The notes below the pieces were generated by a model. The model saw only the letters and a list, made by a program, of their open reading frames with translations. It was not told the origin of the DNA and ran no database searches. Source: Oscillospiraceae bacterium (GTDB lineage: Bacteria; Bacillota; Clostridia; Oscillospirales; Oscillospiraceae). From it: a DNA stretch of 62,290 bases. The stretch's first letter is position 1, and each line of letters begins with the position of its first letter. Positions 8,414 through 16,838 of this stretch are shown here, piece by piece. The position numbers were made by a program, and so were the translations under genes. The DNA is taken from the NCBI GenBank assembly GCA_017522015.1, contig JAFXAW010000048.1, positions 1 through 62,290 of the forward strand. Direction: 5' to 3'.

Positions 8414-9037
8414 TTATGTGTTTTTGATGATGATCTGCTCCATCACGTCTGCGGCGTGCTCGCAGAGGTCGCAGCATTTTTCCAGACGGTCAAAGATTTT
8501 GGTGTGGCCGATGAGCGTTTTGGCGTCCGCTTCACTTGTGAACAAAAGCCGTATGGCCTTGGAATACACCTCGTCCGCGGCAGACTCCATGTGGTTGATT
8601 TCCACGATCTGACTGCGGAGCTTTTCGGGCTTTTTGAAATTCTTCAGCTCCGAAACGGCGTCGTACAGAGCGCCGACGCATTTGGAAACAAGCTTGGAGA
8701 ATTCATCTGCGCCCTTGGGCAGCACTTTCACATTGTACATGTAAAAGTCAAGGGTTACTTCATCAATGGCATCGGTGACATCGTCGATGATCTGAACAAG
8801 TCTTAATATATCCTCCTGATCGATGGGCGTGATGAATTCGCTGGAAAGCTTCATCAAAATGTCGTGGTGTAAAACATCTCCGTTATGCTCAATCACGTGC
8901 ATCTGATCGTAAGCGTCGCTCTCTTTCGCGGCGTCAAAATTGCAGAGCGTGGTTTCCAGAAGAGCGGCAGCGTCGACACAAAACTGCGTTTGCTTTGTCA
9001 GCAATTCGAAATAATCGTTTTTCTTGTTCTTTCCCAT
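8414..9037 (-). CDS. DUF47/PhoU-like partner of the phosphate permease
   Basis: 207 residues, all-helical, of the DUF47 (PhoU-like) family that regulates or accompanies PiT transporters. ATG 9037 is preceded by AAAGGAG; an upstream in-frame start would add seven residues and skip this site. Seen motifs are IEHNGDVLHHDI near residue 50 and ITPIDQEDILRLVQIIDDVTD, the E/D-rich helices conserved in this family as metal-binding positions. It lies 13 bases after the PiT gene in the same direction, the usual arrangement. Expected to sit at the inner face of the membrane and modulate PiT activity. Confidence 0.88.
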   Translation of the reverse strand: MGKNKKNDYFELLTKQTQFCVDAAALLETTLCNFDAAKESDAYDQMHVIEHNGDVLHHDILMKLSSEFITPIDQEDILRLVQIIDDVTDAIDEVTLDFYMYNVKVLPKGADEFSKLVSKCVGALYDAVSELKNFKKPEKLRSQIVEINHMESAADEVYSKAIRLLFTSEADAKTLIGHTKIFDRLEKCCDLCEHAADVMEQIIIKNT

Positions 9038-9050
9038 TTCTGTCTCTCCT

Positions 9051-10100
9051 TTAAGCAAATATTACTAAAAACAGCTTCGCCACGATATAGCCCAGAAGTC
9101 CGCAGCCCGGGAACGTGAAAACCCAGGTGAGAACAAGATCCTTGACAACAGACCAGTTCACGTTGCTCATCCGCCTTGCAGCGCCGACGCCCATGATCGC
9201 CGTTGTTTTGGTATGCGTGGTGCTGACGGGGATGCCCGTGACGGACGAAAGCAGCAGGCAGAGGGAGGAGGACAGGTCCGCCGCGAAGCCCTGATAGGGC
9301 TTTAGCTTTACCATATCCATGCCCACCGATTTGATGATTTTATATCCGCCGATGGAGGTGCCAAGTCCCATGACCACCGAACAGAGGATCATCAGCCAGA
9401 TGGGAATGTTGAAGCTTTCGGCATTGGCTTGTCCACCGGAAAGCGCAGCACCGAGCAGGAAAATCGCCATAAACTTCTGACCGTCCTGCGCACCGTGCAT
9501 AAAGGCCATCATGGCGCCGCCCGCAATCTGACCGCCGGAGAAAAAACGCTCGGTTTTCATCCGGTTTTTGTTCCGGCAGATAAAAGCGGTGATTTTGGCC
9601 GTGACAAAGCCCATTGCAAAGCCCAGTATCGTGGAGAGGACAATTCCCCACAGGACCTTGACCCATTCCGCGCCGTTGATGCCCTTAAAGCTGTTTTGAA
9701 TTGCAATGGCGGCGCCGGAAATGCCCGCAATCAGCGCGTGGCTTTCGCTTGTCGGAATGCCGAAATACCAGGCTGCCGTTGCCCAGATCACAATCGCGGC
9801 CATGGCCGCACAGAGCGCAATCAGGGCGGTTTTCGGATCGTTGCCGAAATCGACCATGTTATATATGGTGTAAGCGACCTTGCTGTTGATGGCGGTCATG
9901 ACAAATACACCCAGGAAATTGAAAATGGTCGCCATCAAAATCGCCTGTCTGACGCCGATTGCTCTTGTGGAAACGCAGGTGGCAATCGCGTTTGGCGCAT
10001 CCGTCCAGCCGTTTACCAGAATCACGCCGAGAATCAGAACCGTAGATACGAAAAGCATGGGGTTTTGCACCATTTGCGTAAGAAAATCCGTTAAAGCCAT
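9051..10100 (-). CDS. pit: PiT-family inorganic phosphate permease
   Basis: 349 residues starting at ATG 10100 after a G-rich site; a start 12 codons upstream has no ribosome site. About ten hydrophobic segments. The two PiT signature repeats are visible: GWTDAPNAIAT near residue 35 and the late VSTTHTKTTAIMGVG; GIPTSESHALIAGISGAAIA lies between them. Catalyses proton- or sodium-coupled phosphate uptake, probably as a metal-phosphate complex, in the cytoplasmic membrane. Transcribed with the DUF47 gene downstream. The 174-base gap upstream holds a short hairpin (CGAAACCGC...) but no promoter I can call. Confidence 0.92.
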   Translation of the reverse strand: MALTDFLTQMVQNPMLFVSTVLILGVILVNGWTDAPNAIATCVSTRAIGVRQAILMATIFNFLGVFVMTAINSKVAYTIYNMVDFGNDPKTALIALCAAMAAIVIWATAAWYFGIPTSESHALIAGISGAAIAIQNSFKGINGAEWVKVLWGIVLSTILGFAMGFVTAKITAFICRNKNRMKTERFFSGGQIAGGAMMAFMHGAQDGQKFMAIFLLGAALSGGQANAESFNIPIWLMILCSVVMGLGTSIGGYKIIKSVGMDMVKLKPYQGFAADLSSSLCLLLSSVTGIPVSTTHTKTTAIMGVGAARRMSNVNWSVVKDLVLTWVFTFPGCGLLGYIVAKLFLVIFA

Positions 10101-10274
10101 ATGCCCCCGTTCCACTCCTTTCCGAGTTGTTGTCAAAATTCAACATTTGACTGCTGAATGTCTATCCTTAAAGTTGGCTGATAATAAATGGCCTCAGCTT
10201 GAGATGGCGGGCGATTTCGCCCTTGGAAAGTGTCTTTCGAAACCGCATAAATCGTGGTTTCGGCACCAGATGCC

Positions 10275-11612
10275 TTACTCGGCGGTTTCTGCGCTTTCCT
10301 TTGCCTTGAGGGTAACCGTTGCCGCTTCAATCTGATGCGCTTCGATTTTCAGAATCCGGACCCAAAGATTCTCCAGCTCCAGCGAGATCTCCTGCTCGCC
10401 GTCGCCGGGAACAGCGCCAAGCGCGTCAAACACCATGCCGGTGAAGGTGTCATATTCCTCGGTGGCCAGCTCCAGTCCGGTGGCGGCCTCCAGAAGCTCC
10501 AGCGCGATGTTGCCGTGAATTTCCCAGCTGCATTCGCCCGTCTTTTCGATATAGGGCTCGGGGTTGTCCAGGTCGGGGATGTCGTCATTCAAATCGCCTA
10601 CCAGCTCCTCCACCAGATCCTGCAGCGTCACGATGCCCACCATGCCGCCATACTCGTCAAGCACCACGGCCATGGAATTGCGGGACTTTTTCATATTGCG
10701 GAACAGCACGTCCGCCTTGACGGTCTCCGGCACAAAGAAGGCGGGATGCACGGCTGCCGCAAGGATATTTTTCCTGGTCTTTTCTTTCAGCGGGAAGTAG
10801 TCCTTGGCGTTGAGAATGCCGATTACATTGTCGGCAGAACCGTCGCAGACGGGATACAGCGTGTGCCGCGCCTCAAAGATGGTGTGCGCCCAGACGTCCA
10901 CGTCATCCTCCAGCCAGAGCAGCGCAACGTCGGTGCGGTGAATCGCAATTTCGCCGGCCGTGATGTCGTTAAACTCAAATACATTCTGGATGAACTCTTT
11001 TTCGTGCGTGTCAATGGTGCCTTTTTCACTGCCGGCGTCCACCATCATGCGGATTTCTTCCTCGCTGACCTGATCTTCGGCCTCGTTGGGGTCGATGCCC
11101 AGCAGCCGCAAAACCACATTCGTGGAAACGGACAGGAAGAAGACAATGGGGCGAAACAGCGTGGCGATGCCGGACACCAGTCCGGAAATGCCGAGGGCAA
11201 CTTTCTCGGACTTTTTCATAGCCAGGCGCTTGGGAACAAGCTCGCCAAAAACCAGCGTGAAATAGGAGAGGATCAGCGTAATGAGCACCACGGCGATGGT
11301 GTCCAGCGTCGCCCGGGGTATATTCACGCCCATATTTATAACCCATTCAACCAGCGGCTCGGAGAAGTTGTCCGCAGCAAAGGCGGAGCCCAGAAAACCG
11401 GAAAGGGTGATGGCGACCTGGATCGTGGCCAGGAATCTGGCGGGTTCGCGCGTCAGCCTGAACAGGCGCTTTGCCTTGCCGTTTCCGTCGTTTGCCATGC
11501 GCTCGAGTTTCGCTTCGCTGATGGACAGCACGGCGATCTCCGCGCTGGCGAAGATGGCGTTGAGCGCGATCAGAAATATTTGAAGCAGTAGTAAAAGCCA
11601 AATGGAATCCAT
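10275..11612 (-). CDS. CNNM/CorC-type (hemolysin-family) membrane protein with CBS pair
   Basis: 445 residues; ATG 11612 chosen over a TTG four codons upstream that abuts the GAGG site. Domains: four-segment CNNM membrane domain (~1-195, with FGELVPKRLAMKKSEKVAL), a tandem CBS pair (~205-340, with VLDEYGGMVGIVTLQDLVEE), and a CorC_HlyC domain (~355-440). Proteins of this type (MpfA, CorC, CNNM) are linked to magnesium efflux or resistance rather than hemolysis. It has its own strong promoter and a ~210-base leader carrying a 22-codon ORF rich in acidic and proline codons, suggesting translation-coupled control, plausibly by magnesium. Function in ion transport is by family. Confidence 0.88.
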   Translation of the reverse strand: MDSIWLLLLLQIFLIALNAIFASAEIAVLSISEAKLERMANDGNGKAKRLFRLTREPARFLATIQVAITLSGFLGSAFAADNFSEPLVEWVINMGVNIPRATLDTIAVVLITLILSYFTLVFGELVPKRLAMKKSEKVALGISGLVSGIATLFRPIVFFLSVSTNVVLRLLGIDPNEAEDQVSEEEIRMMVDAGSEKGTIDTHEKEFIQNVFEFNDITAGEIAIHRTDVALLWLEDDVDVWAHTIFEARHTLYPVCDGSADNVIGILNAKDYFPLKEKTRKNILAAAVHPAFFVPETVKADVLFRNMKKSRNSMAVVLDEYGGMVGIVTLQDLVEELVGDLNDDIPDLDNPEPYIEKTGECSWEIHGNIALELLEAATGLELATEEYDTFTGMVFDALGAVPGDGEQEISLELENLWVRILKIEAHQIEAATVTLKAKESAETAE

Positions 11613-11709
11613 AAAAGTAAGCAACCTCTTTAATCAAACAAGTGAATTTTCTTACAAATGCAGCAAAACAGGGCCTATATATCCCGTTTACAGGACAAAT
11701 AGACCGCGC

Positions 11710-11778
11710 TTATTCCAGATAATAGAAAAAATTCACATTGTTTCGGGCAGGGTCAGGGCTGCTGTCGCCAGCGTCCAT
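11710..11778 (-). CDS. Putative 22-residue leader peptide upstream of the CNNM/CorC gene
   Basis: A short ORF with ATG 11778 and stop at 11710, preceded by AAGGAGG at a somewhat long spacing (13 bases). The product begins MDAGDSSPDPARNN and ends in aromatic residues. Its acidic/proline N-terminus resembles the E. coli MgtL leader (MDPDPTPLP...), whose translation is destabilised at low magnesium. It lies in the leader between a near-perfect promoter and the CNNM/CorC gene. A chance ORF is possible. Confidence 0.45.
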   Translation of the reverse strand: MDAGDSSPDPARNNVNFFYYLE

Positions 11779-11824
11779 AGTGCGATTTCTTCCTCCTTGT
11801 TCAAGTTGAATATTATGCGTAATT

Positions 11825-11853
11825 ATTATATTTGTGCGATGAGAAATTGTCAA
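11825..11853 (-). promoter_or_regulatory. Strong promoter of the CNNM/CorC gene and its leader
   Basis: Consensus TTGACA (11848-11853), 17-base spacer, consensus TATAAT (11825-11830) on the minus strand. It implies a leader of about 205 bases before ATG 11612. Confidence 0.88.
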
Positions 11854-11965
11854 TATTGGCATTCCTGCGGAGATGTTCCATGCAGACAAGGGAGGGGGGA
11901 GCGCCTGAATCCGCGCAGGCTTTGGTTTGAACAGGATCACAGAATTTCCGCATATGCAAAAATAG

Positions 11966-12001
11966 AACTGGCCGCAGGCTTGAGAAATTCTGCGGCCGGT
12001 T
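11966..12001 (-). terminator. Terminator of the capA-like gene
   Basis: 12-base stem (AACTGGCCGCAG / CTGCGGCCGGTT) followed on the minus strand by TTCTATTTTTGC, 29 bases after the stop codon. Confidence 0.8.
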
Positions 12002-12029
12002 TATGTATTGTCAGATCCTGTTGTACGGC

Positions 12030-13382
12030 TTACTCCGCGCCGCTGTCCGCCGGCGGATCGGCAGGTGCGGGGTCAGAAGGCGGATCTGCCGGGGTGGGGT
12101 CGGTGGGAGGATCCACCGGCGCGGGGTCGGAAGGCTCGGGCTGCGGATCAGGGTCGGGGCCGGGCTCTGTGGAGGAGTCGCCGTCCTCCGGCGGTGTGGG
12201 TGTTTCCTCTTCTTCGGGTTCTTCTTTTTCATGATATGCGCTGTAATCCACGACCAGATCCGGGCCGGTGAAACTGCCGTCCAGCTTGCTGAGCGTGCGC
12301 TGATACTCGGCGCTGCCCTCATCGTAGGGATGAGGTTTGTAGTCGTTGCGCCCCGGCGTGGAGGAAAGCTCGCAGGGGATGAGCTCGGTGTCGCTGATGG
12401 AAAGCGTGCCGTCCAGATCGCGCATGACGGTGACCTGAATGATGGCGGTGTCGCGGTCGCGCGGGTTGGTGTTGCCGCCGAAGGACCAGTTGCCGAGGGA
12501 GTACATGATGTAGCCGCCGTTGTAATTTTCCGTTTTTTGCAGAACGTGCGGATGGCTGCCGTAGACGATCATGGCGCCCGCGTCAATCGCGGCATGCCCG
12601 ACGGCAATCTGATCGGCCGACGGACGGTATTTCCCCTCAAGGCCCCAGTGCAGCGCGCAAATGATGATGTCAACGCCCTGTTCCTTCAGCGTCGCAACGC
12701 CCGCCTGCACATTGGCTACATTCGGATACAGTGCGGCATAGACGCCGACGGTCGGGCCGTTGCCCGACTGATAGATGCAGGAGCCCTGATTCTCTGCCCA
12801 ATGGATGCCGTGGGCATCGAGCGCAGCTTTGGTATCGGCCAGGCCCTGCGCAAGATAGTCACCGCTATGGTTGTTGGCAAGCGTCACAAATTCAATGTTG
12901 CCCTCGCAGAGAATCTGCGCGTTTTCGGGATCCGATTTGAACATGAAGGTCGCGCCGCTGCCTGCGTTGCTGGTGGTGAAAGTGTTTTCCAGATTCGCAA
13001 GGCTCATGTAGTCGTCGGCAAAGTACTGTGCGGTTGCGGAAAACGGATAGGCAAAGTCGCCGCCCACGGTTCCGCCGAAGCCGTAGGGATAGCCTCTGCT
13101 GTACTGGCTGTCCGCCAGCGTGCAGTCGCCGACAAAGGAGAACGTGAAGTATTCCGGCACGGGTTCGGGCGTGGGCTCCGGCGTGGGTTCCGGAGTGGGC
13201 TCGGGCGTCGGTTCCGGGGTCGGCGTGGGTGTAGGTGCAGGCTCCGGCGTCTGCGTGGCGACCGGCGTCGGCTCCGGCGGCAAAGGCGGCGCCTTCGAGC
13301 AGGAGCAGAAGAGAACTGCGGCGCAGAGGATCGTCGAAATGAATATAAGAACGGAGATAAGCTTATTTTTCCACAAACGCAT
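12030..13382 (-). CDS. CapA/PgsA-type metallophosphatase-like lipoprotein
   Basis: 450 residues from ATG 13382 (AAGGAG six bases upstream). N-terminal hydrophobic segment ends in LFCSC, a likely lipobox (Cys26 or Cys28). A (TPEP)n spacer spans roughly residues 35-75. The CapA domain (~78-385) shows FVGDCTLAD, LANLENTF, TLANNHSGDYLAQGL, LHWGLEGKY and IVYGSHPHVLQ, the metal-binding blocks of the calcineurin-like PGA_cap family. The last ~60 residues are a Pro/Asp/Ala-rich tail that may span or bind the wall. The family is named after poly-gamma-glutamate synthesis, but standalone secreted members are of unknown substrate and no pgsBC genes are near. Confidence 0.88.
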   Translation of the reverse strand: MRLWKNKLISVLIFISTILCAAVLFCSCSKAPPLPPEPTPVATQTPEPAPTPTPTPEPTPEPTPEPTPEPTPEPVPEYFTFSFVGDCTLADSQYSRGYPYGFGGTVGGDFAYPFSATAQYFADDYMSLANLENTFTTSNAGSGATFMFKSDPENAQILCEGNIEFVTLANNHSGDYLAQGLADTKAALDAHGIHWAENQGSCIYQSGNGPTVGVYAALYPNVANVQAGVATLKEQGVDIIICALHWGLEGKYRPSADQIAVGHAAIDAGAMIVYGSHPHVLQKTENYNGGYIMYSLGNWSFGGNTNPRDRDTAIIQVTVMRDLDGTLSISDTELIPCELSSTPGRNDYKPHPYDEGSAEYQRTLSKLDGSFTGPDLVVDYSAYHEKEEPEEEETPTPPEDGDSSTEPGPDPDPQPEPSDPAPVDPPTDPTPADPPSDPAPADPPADSGAE

Positions 13383-13461
13383 GGCAAACTCCTTGAAAAC
13401 ACAGTCGAATTTTGGAATGAATGGACGGTTTGCGTCCGCTTTTGTCGGATAAACCAAGCAC

Positions 13462-13490
13462 AGGATACCACGTCGCTTTGAAAATTTCAA
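13462..13490 (-). promoter_or_regulatory. Promoter of the capA-like gene
   Basis: TTGAAA (13485-13490), 17-base spacer, TATCCT (13462-13467) on the minus strand, about 80 bases before the start codon. Confidence 0.55.
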
Positions 13491-13553
13491 CGGCTACGAA
13501 GAAAAGAAACGCTTGGTATGCGCACGGCAAACACATTTCCTGTGTATGAAGAA

Positions 13554-13584
13554 ACCGGCCTCCCCAGCAAGCGGGGAGGCCGGT
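13554..13584 (-). terminator. Terminator of the old-yellow-enzyme-type reductase gene
   Basis: A perfect 12-base GC-rich stem (ACCGGCCTCCCC / GGGGAGGCCGGT) 35 bases after the stop, with only a short T run on the minus strand. Confidence 0.7.
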
Positions 13585-13618
13585 CTGTAAAAGATATGTT
13601 TACGGGGAAGGTCTATGC

Positions 13619-15610
13619 TTACATGTATCCCGCGGCGTTGAGCGCGCCGTCGGTTGCGGACATGACGTTTTTGCCGACATAGAGGCAGTCACCGATCAGG
13701 AAGGAGCTGGTCTCCGGGCAGGCTCTGCGCAGCTCGTCGGCCTCGGCCCAACGGGACTTCATGCCGATGGCAAGCAGCACGGTGTCGGCCGGGATGCTCT
13801 GCTTTTCGCCGGTTTTCACGTCCTCGCAGATCACGCCGTCCTCTGTGACTTCCGCGAGCTTTTGGCCAAGGCGGACATCCAGCTTCAACTCGCCGATCAG
13901 GCTGATGAGCTCGGAAGCGACTGCGCGCGCGGACGAATACAGGCCTGCATAGCTGTCGAGCATTTCCAGAACCGTCACGTCCTTGCCGGCCCGCTTCAGA
14001 TCAATGGCGGCCTCCAGACCGACCGCGCCGCCGCCGACGATGACAACTTTCTGTCCGCAGGGCTTCTCGCCGGCGTCCACCTCGGGCGCCCAAAAGACGT
14101 TGGGACGGTCAATGCCCGGAACGTTCGGGAAGATGGGCTCTGCACCGATGGCGACGATGACGCCGTCATAATTTTCTTTCTCCAGCATCTCGCGGGTGGC
14201 TTCGGTGTTGAGCAGGATCTTCGCGCCGCACTTCTCCGCCTGCCGGTTGAGGTACTTGATGTAGTCAGCCAGATCCTGCTTAAAGCTGGGCAGGGAGCCG
14301 TAATAGAGCGCGCCGCCCAGACGTCCGGATTTCTCATAGAGCGTTACGTCATGGCCTCTGTCACAGAGAATCTGCGCGGCGGTGATTCCGCCGGGGCCTC
14401 CGCCGACGACGGCGTAACGCTTTTTCTCTTCGGCCTTGCGCACCTTGCCGAGCGGGAACTCACGCTCTTTGCCAAGGAAGGGGTTCACGGCGCAGGAGAT
14501 GCTGCGGTGCTCACCGGGCGCGCAGCACTGGCAGCGCAGGCAGGGACGGTGATCGTCCTCGCGGCCCTCGGCGTACTTCCGGGGCATATCCGGATCGGCC
14601 AAAAGGGGACGGCACATGGAAACGAAGTCCGCCTTGCCGCTGGCGATGATCTCCTCCGCACGGTCGAGGCTCATGATGGTGCCGACGGTGTTGATGAGCA
14701 GGTTGGGGAATTCTTTTTTGATGCTGGCGGCATAGTGGACGTTATACTCGCGGTCCATCATGTAATTCTGCCACCAGTACTTCATATACTCAAATTCACC
14801 GTGGATGCCGGCGGAAACGTGCAGAATGTCGATCTTATCCTGAATGAGCGCGATGTACTTGAGTGTCTCTTCATAGGGCATGCCGCCGGGCTTGATCTCG
14901 TCGGCGGAGATGCGCGCTTCGATGACGAAATCCTCGCCGCAGAGCTCGCGCACGCGGTCGAGCACTTCAATGGTGAAGCGGGCACGGTTTTCCAGACTGC
15001 CGCCGTATTCGTCGGTGCGGAAGTTATACAGGGGGCTGGAGAACTGGCTGATGAGATTGCCGTGGCCGCAGTGGATCATGGCCATGCGCATGCCGGCTTT
15101 CTTGGCGCGCAGCGTAGCCTGTGCGTATTTTTCCACGGTCTCATGGATCTTGTCGATGCTCATCTCAATGGTTTTCATCGGCTCGCGGCCGTCCCGCTTC
15201 GCGCTCATCAGCTCCCAGGAGGAGTAGTAGGATGAGGGGGCATAGGCGGGCCTGCCGGTGCGGTACACCTGGCTGTCCTTACCGCCGTGGTTGATTTCCA
15301 GCGATGCGTGAGCGCCGTAACCCTCGCACATCAGGGCAAATTTGCTCAGCGGGAGGATGCAGTCATCGCTGCTCATGTCGAGCTGCAGCTCTTCATTCAT
15401 GCACTCCGCGATGTCAATCATCACGTTGCCGACGGTGAGGATGGCAGCGCCGCCGTAAGCAAAGCTGCGGTTGCAGTCCACAAAAGCATCTGTTACAAGA
15501 TGGTCCGGGCTGCAGAGATTCAGAGAAGGCGGGGCCAATTCGATCCGGTTTTTGAAATCCACACCCCGGATGCGGATCGGCGAGAACACGTGCGAATACT
15601 TGGAACCCAT
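13619..15610 (-). CDS. NADH:flavin oxidoreductase / 2,4-dienoyl-CoA reductase-like enzyme (BaiCD/OYE family)
   Basis: 663 residues, ATG after AAGGAAAGGAAG. Residues ~1-345 are an old-yellow-enzyme FMN barrel (FKNRIELAPPS, LEINHGGKDSQ, DEYGGSLENRARF). A 4Fe-4S cysteine cluster follows (CLRCQCCAPG...SCAVNP). Residues ~385-660 form FAD/NAD(P) Rossmann domains (VVGGGPGGITAAQIL and VIVGGGAVGLEAAI). This is the layout of 2,4-dienoyl-CoA reductase and of the bile-acid enzymes BaiCD/BaiH. The reaction is probably reduction of an enoate, enone or dienoyl compound; the substrate is not predictable. Monocistronic, cytoplasmic, with its own promoter divergent from the ABC transporter operon. Confidence 0.88.
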   Translation of the reverse strand: MGSKYSHVFSPIRIRGVDFKNRIELAPPSLNLCSPDHLVTDAFVDCNRSFAYGGAAILTVGNVMIDIAECMNEELQLDMSSDDCILPLSKFALMCEGYGAHASLEINHGGKDSQVYRTGRPAYAPSSYYSSWELMSAKRDGREPMKTIEMSIDKIHETVEKYAQATLRAKKAGMRMAMIHCGHGNLISQFSSPLYNFRTDEYGGSLENRARFTIEVLDRVRELCGEDFVIEARISADEIKPGGMPYEETLKYIALIQDKIDILHVSAGIHGEFEYMKYWWQNYMMDREYNVHYAASIKKEFPNLLINTVGTIMSLDRAEEIIASGKADFVSMCRPLLADPDMPRKYAEGREDDHRPCLRCQCCAPGEHRSISCAVNPFLGKEREFPLGKVRKAEEKKRYAVVGGGPGGITAAQILCDRGHDVTLYEKSGRLGGALYYGSLPSFKQDLADYIKYLNRQAEKCGAKILLNTEATREMLEKENYDGVIVAIGAEPIFPNVPGIDRPNVFWAPEVDAGEKPCGQKVVIVGGGAVGLEAAIDLKRAGKDVTVLEMLDSYAGLYSSARAVASELISLIGELKLDVRLGQKLAEVTEDGVICEDVKTGEKQSIPADTVLLAIGMKSRWAEADELRRACPETSSFLIGDCLYVGKNVMSATDGALNAAGYM

Positions 15611-15693
15611 GGCGAACTTCCTTTCCTTTTCTCAATTCAGATGATTTTTTTTGACAGTCCGCCGGTATTCCGGCGGCGTCCGATAATGAATAA

Positions 15694-15722
15694 AGTATAG
15701 CATATGGAAAAGTGCTACGCAA
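15694..15722 (-). promoter_or_regulatory. Promoter of the OYE-type reductase gene
   Basis: TTGCGT (15717-15722), 17-base spacer, TATACT (15694-15699) on the minus strand, ~80 bases upstream of the ATG. Confidence 0.65.
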
Positions 15723-15783
15723 GCGGTGTCGGCGCAAATCCGGACAATATAAGATATTTGCACCGGTTTTTATGCGCATATGC

Positions 15784-15812
15784 TTTACTTTTGCAGATAC
15801 TGTTGCTATACT
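15784..15812 (+). promoter_or_regulatory. Promoter of the peptide-type ABC transporter operon
   Basis: TTTACT (15784-15789), 17-base spacer, TATACT (15807-15812), 60 bases before the TTG start of the first permease. It is divergent from the OYE promoter. Confidence 0.6.
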
Positions 15813-15872
15813 AGCCAAATAAAGATTTGCCTGTTTGCACCATTTATCCGCTCGAAGGGGGCAGTCATTACT

Positions 15873-16838
15873 TTGGCTAAATATCTTCTCAAGCGACTGT
15901 TGCTGCTGATCCCGACGCTGCTGCTCGTTATGCTGGTCGTGTTTCTGCTTGTGTATAATCTTACCGGCACGAACACCGGAGAAATCCGCGCATTTGGAGA
16001 CGGCGATGCGCTGGATCAGTTCTTTATCCGCATCAACGCGGGGGAGAACGCGATCACCAAATTTATCCGCTACATATATGATCTTGTCACAAAGGGCACG
16101 TTCGGATATTCCAGCGGCATCAATCTGGATGAGATGCTGTTTCCGCGCATGAAAACCACGCTGCTGCTGGCACTGTTCGGCTTCCTTGCCTCCTTTGTGA
16201 TCGGCATACCGGCGGGGATCTACTGCGCGTACCGGCATAACGGCACGGTCGACCGGATTCTTTCCTTTTTGACGCTTTTGCTCTCGTCAATTCCCTCGTT
16301 CTGTCTGGCGCTGCTGCTGTGTCTGCTTTTCTTTATGGAGCTGAAAATTCTGCCGGCCACCGGTCTGTCCAGCTGGAAGCACTACATCATGCCGACGCTT
16401 GTGCTCTGCGGCGGCGGTGTTGCCATCACAACGCGGATGACGCGCTCGGCCGTGCTGGAGATTCTGAACAAGCAGTATGTCACAACGCTGCGCGCCAAGG
16501 GACTCCGGGAGTGGAAGATTGTTTTTGTCCACGTGCTGAAAAATGCGCTGATCCCGATTACATCCGTGCTCAACAACGTGGCGATCAGTGTTCTGTGCAG
16601 CACGCTGATCGTGGAAAACTTCTTCACGATTCCCGGAATCGGTCGGCTTGTTATCCAGGCGGTTTCGAACCGCAACCCCAATATGCTGCTTGGCTGCGTG
16701 CTCTTTCTCGCTGCTGTTATCTGCCTGATTACCATTGTCACGGACTTCTGCTATATGGCGGTCAGTCCGCAGATACGGGCGCAGTATAAGCGCAAAGGCA
16801 GAGCAGGGAAATCCGCGAAAGGGGGACTCGCGCAGTGA
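15873..16838 (+). CDS. Dipeptide/oligopeptide-type ABC transporter permease (DppB-like)
   Basis: 321 residues. The TTG at 15873 follows GAAGGGGGC and gives a normal DppB N-terminus (MAKYLLKRLLLLIPTLLL); the upstream in-frame ATG at 15780 would add 31 unrelated residues and precede the promoter. Six membrane segments are visible, and the EAA-type loop reads LRAKGLREWKIVFVHVLKNALIP. Forms the membrane channel with the next gene product. The operon continues with a second permease and two ATPases, but no extracytoplasmic binding protein is encoded anywhere in this window, so the substrate is unknown. Confidence 0.9.
   Translation: MAKYLLKRLLLLIPTLLLVMLVVFLLVYNLTGTNTGEIRAFGDGDALDQFFIRINAGENAITKFIRYIYDLVTKGTFGYSSGINLDEMLFPRMKTTLLLALFGFLASFVIGIPAGIYCAYRHNGTVDRILSFLTLLLSSIPSFCLALLLCLLFFMELKILPATGLSSWKHYIMPTLVLCGGGVAITTRMTRSAVLEILNKQYVTTLRAKGLREWKIVFVHVLKNALIPITSVLNNVAISVLCSTLIVENFFTIPGIGRLVIQAVSNRNPNMLLGCVLFLAAVICLITIVTDFCYMAVSPQIRAQYKRKGRAGKSAKGGLAQ

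Noticed and set aside
13130-13250. Tandem repeat region suggesting a minisatellite or array
   Set aside because: It is the Thr-Pro-Glu-Pro spacer of the CapA-like lipoprotein, a normal coding repeat.
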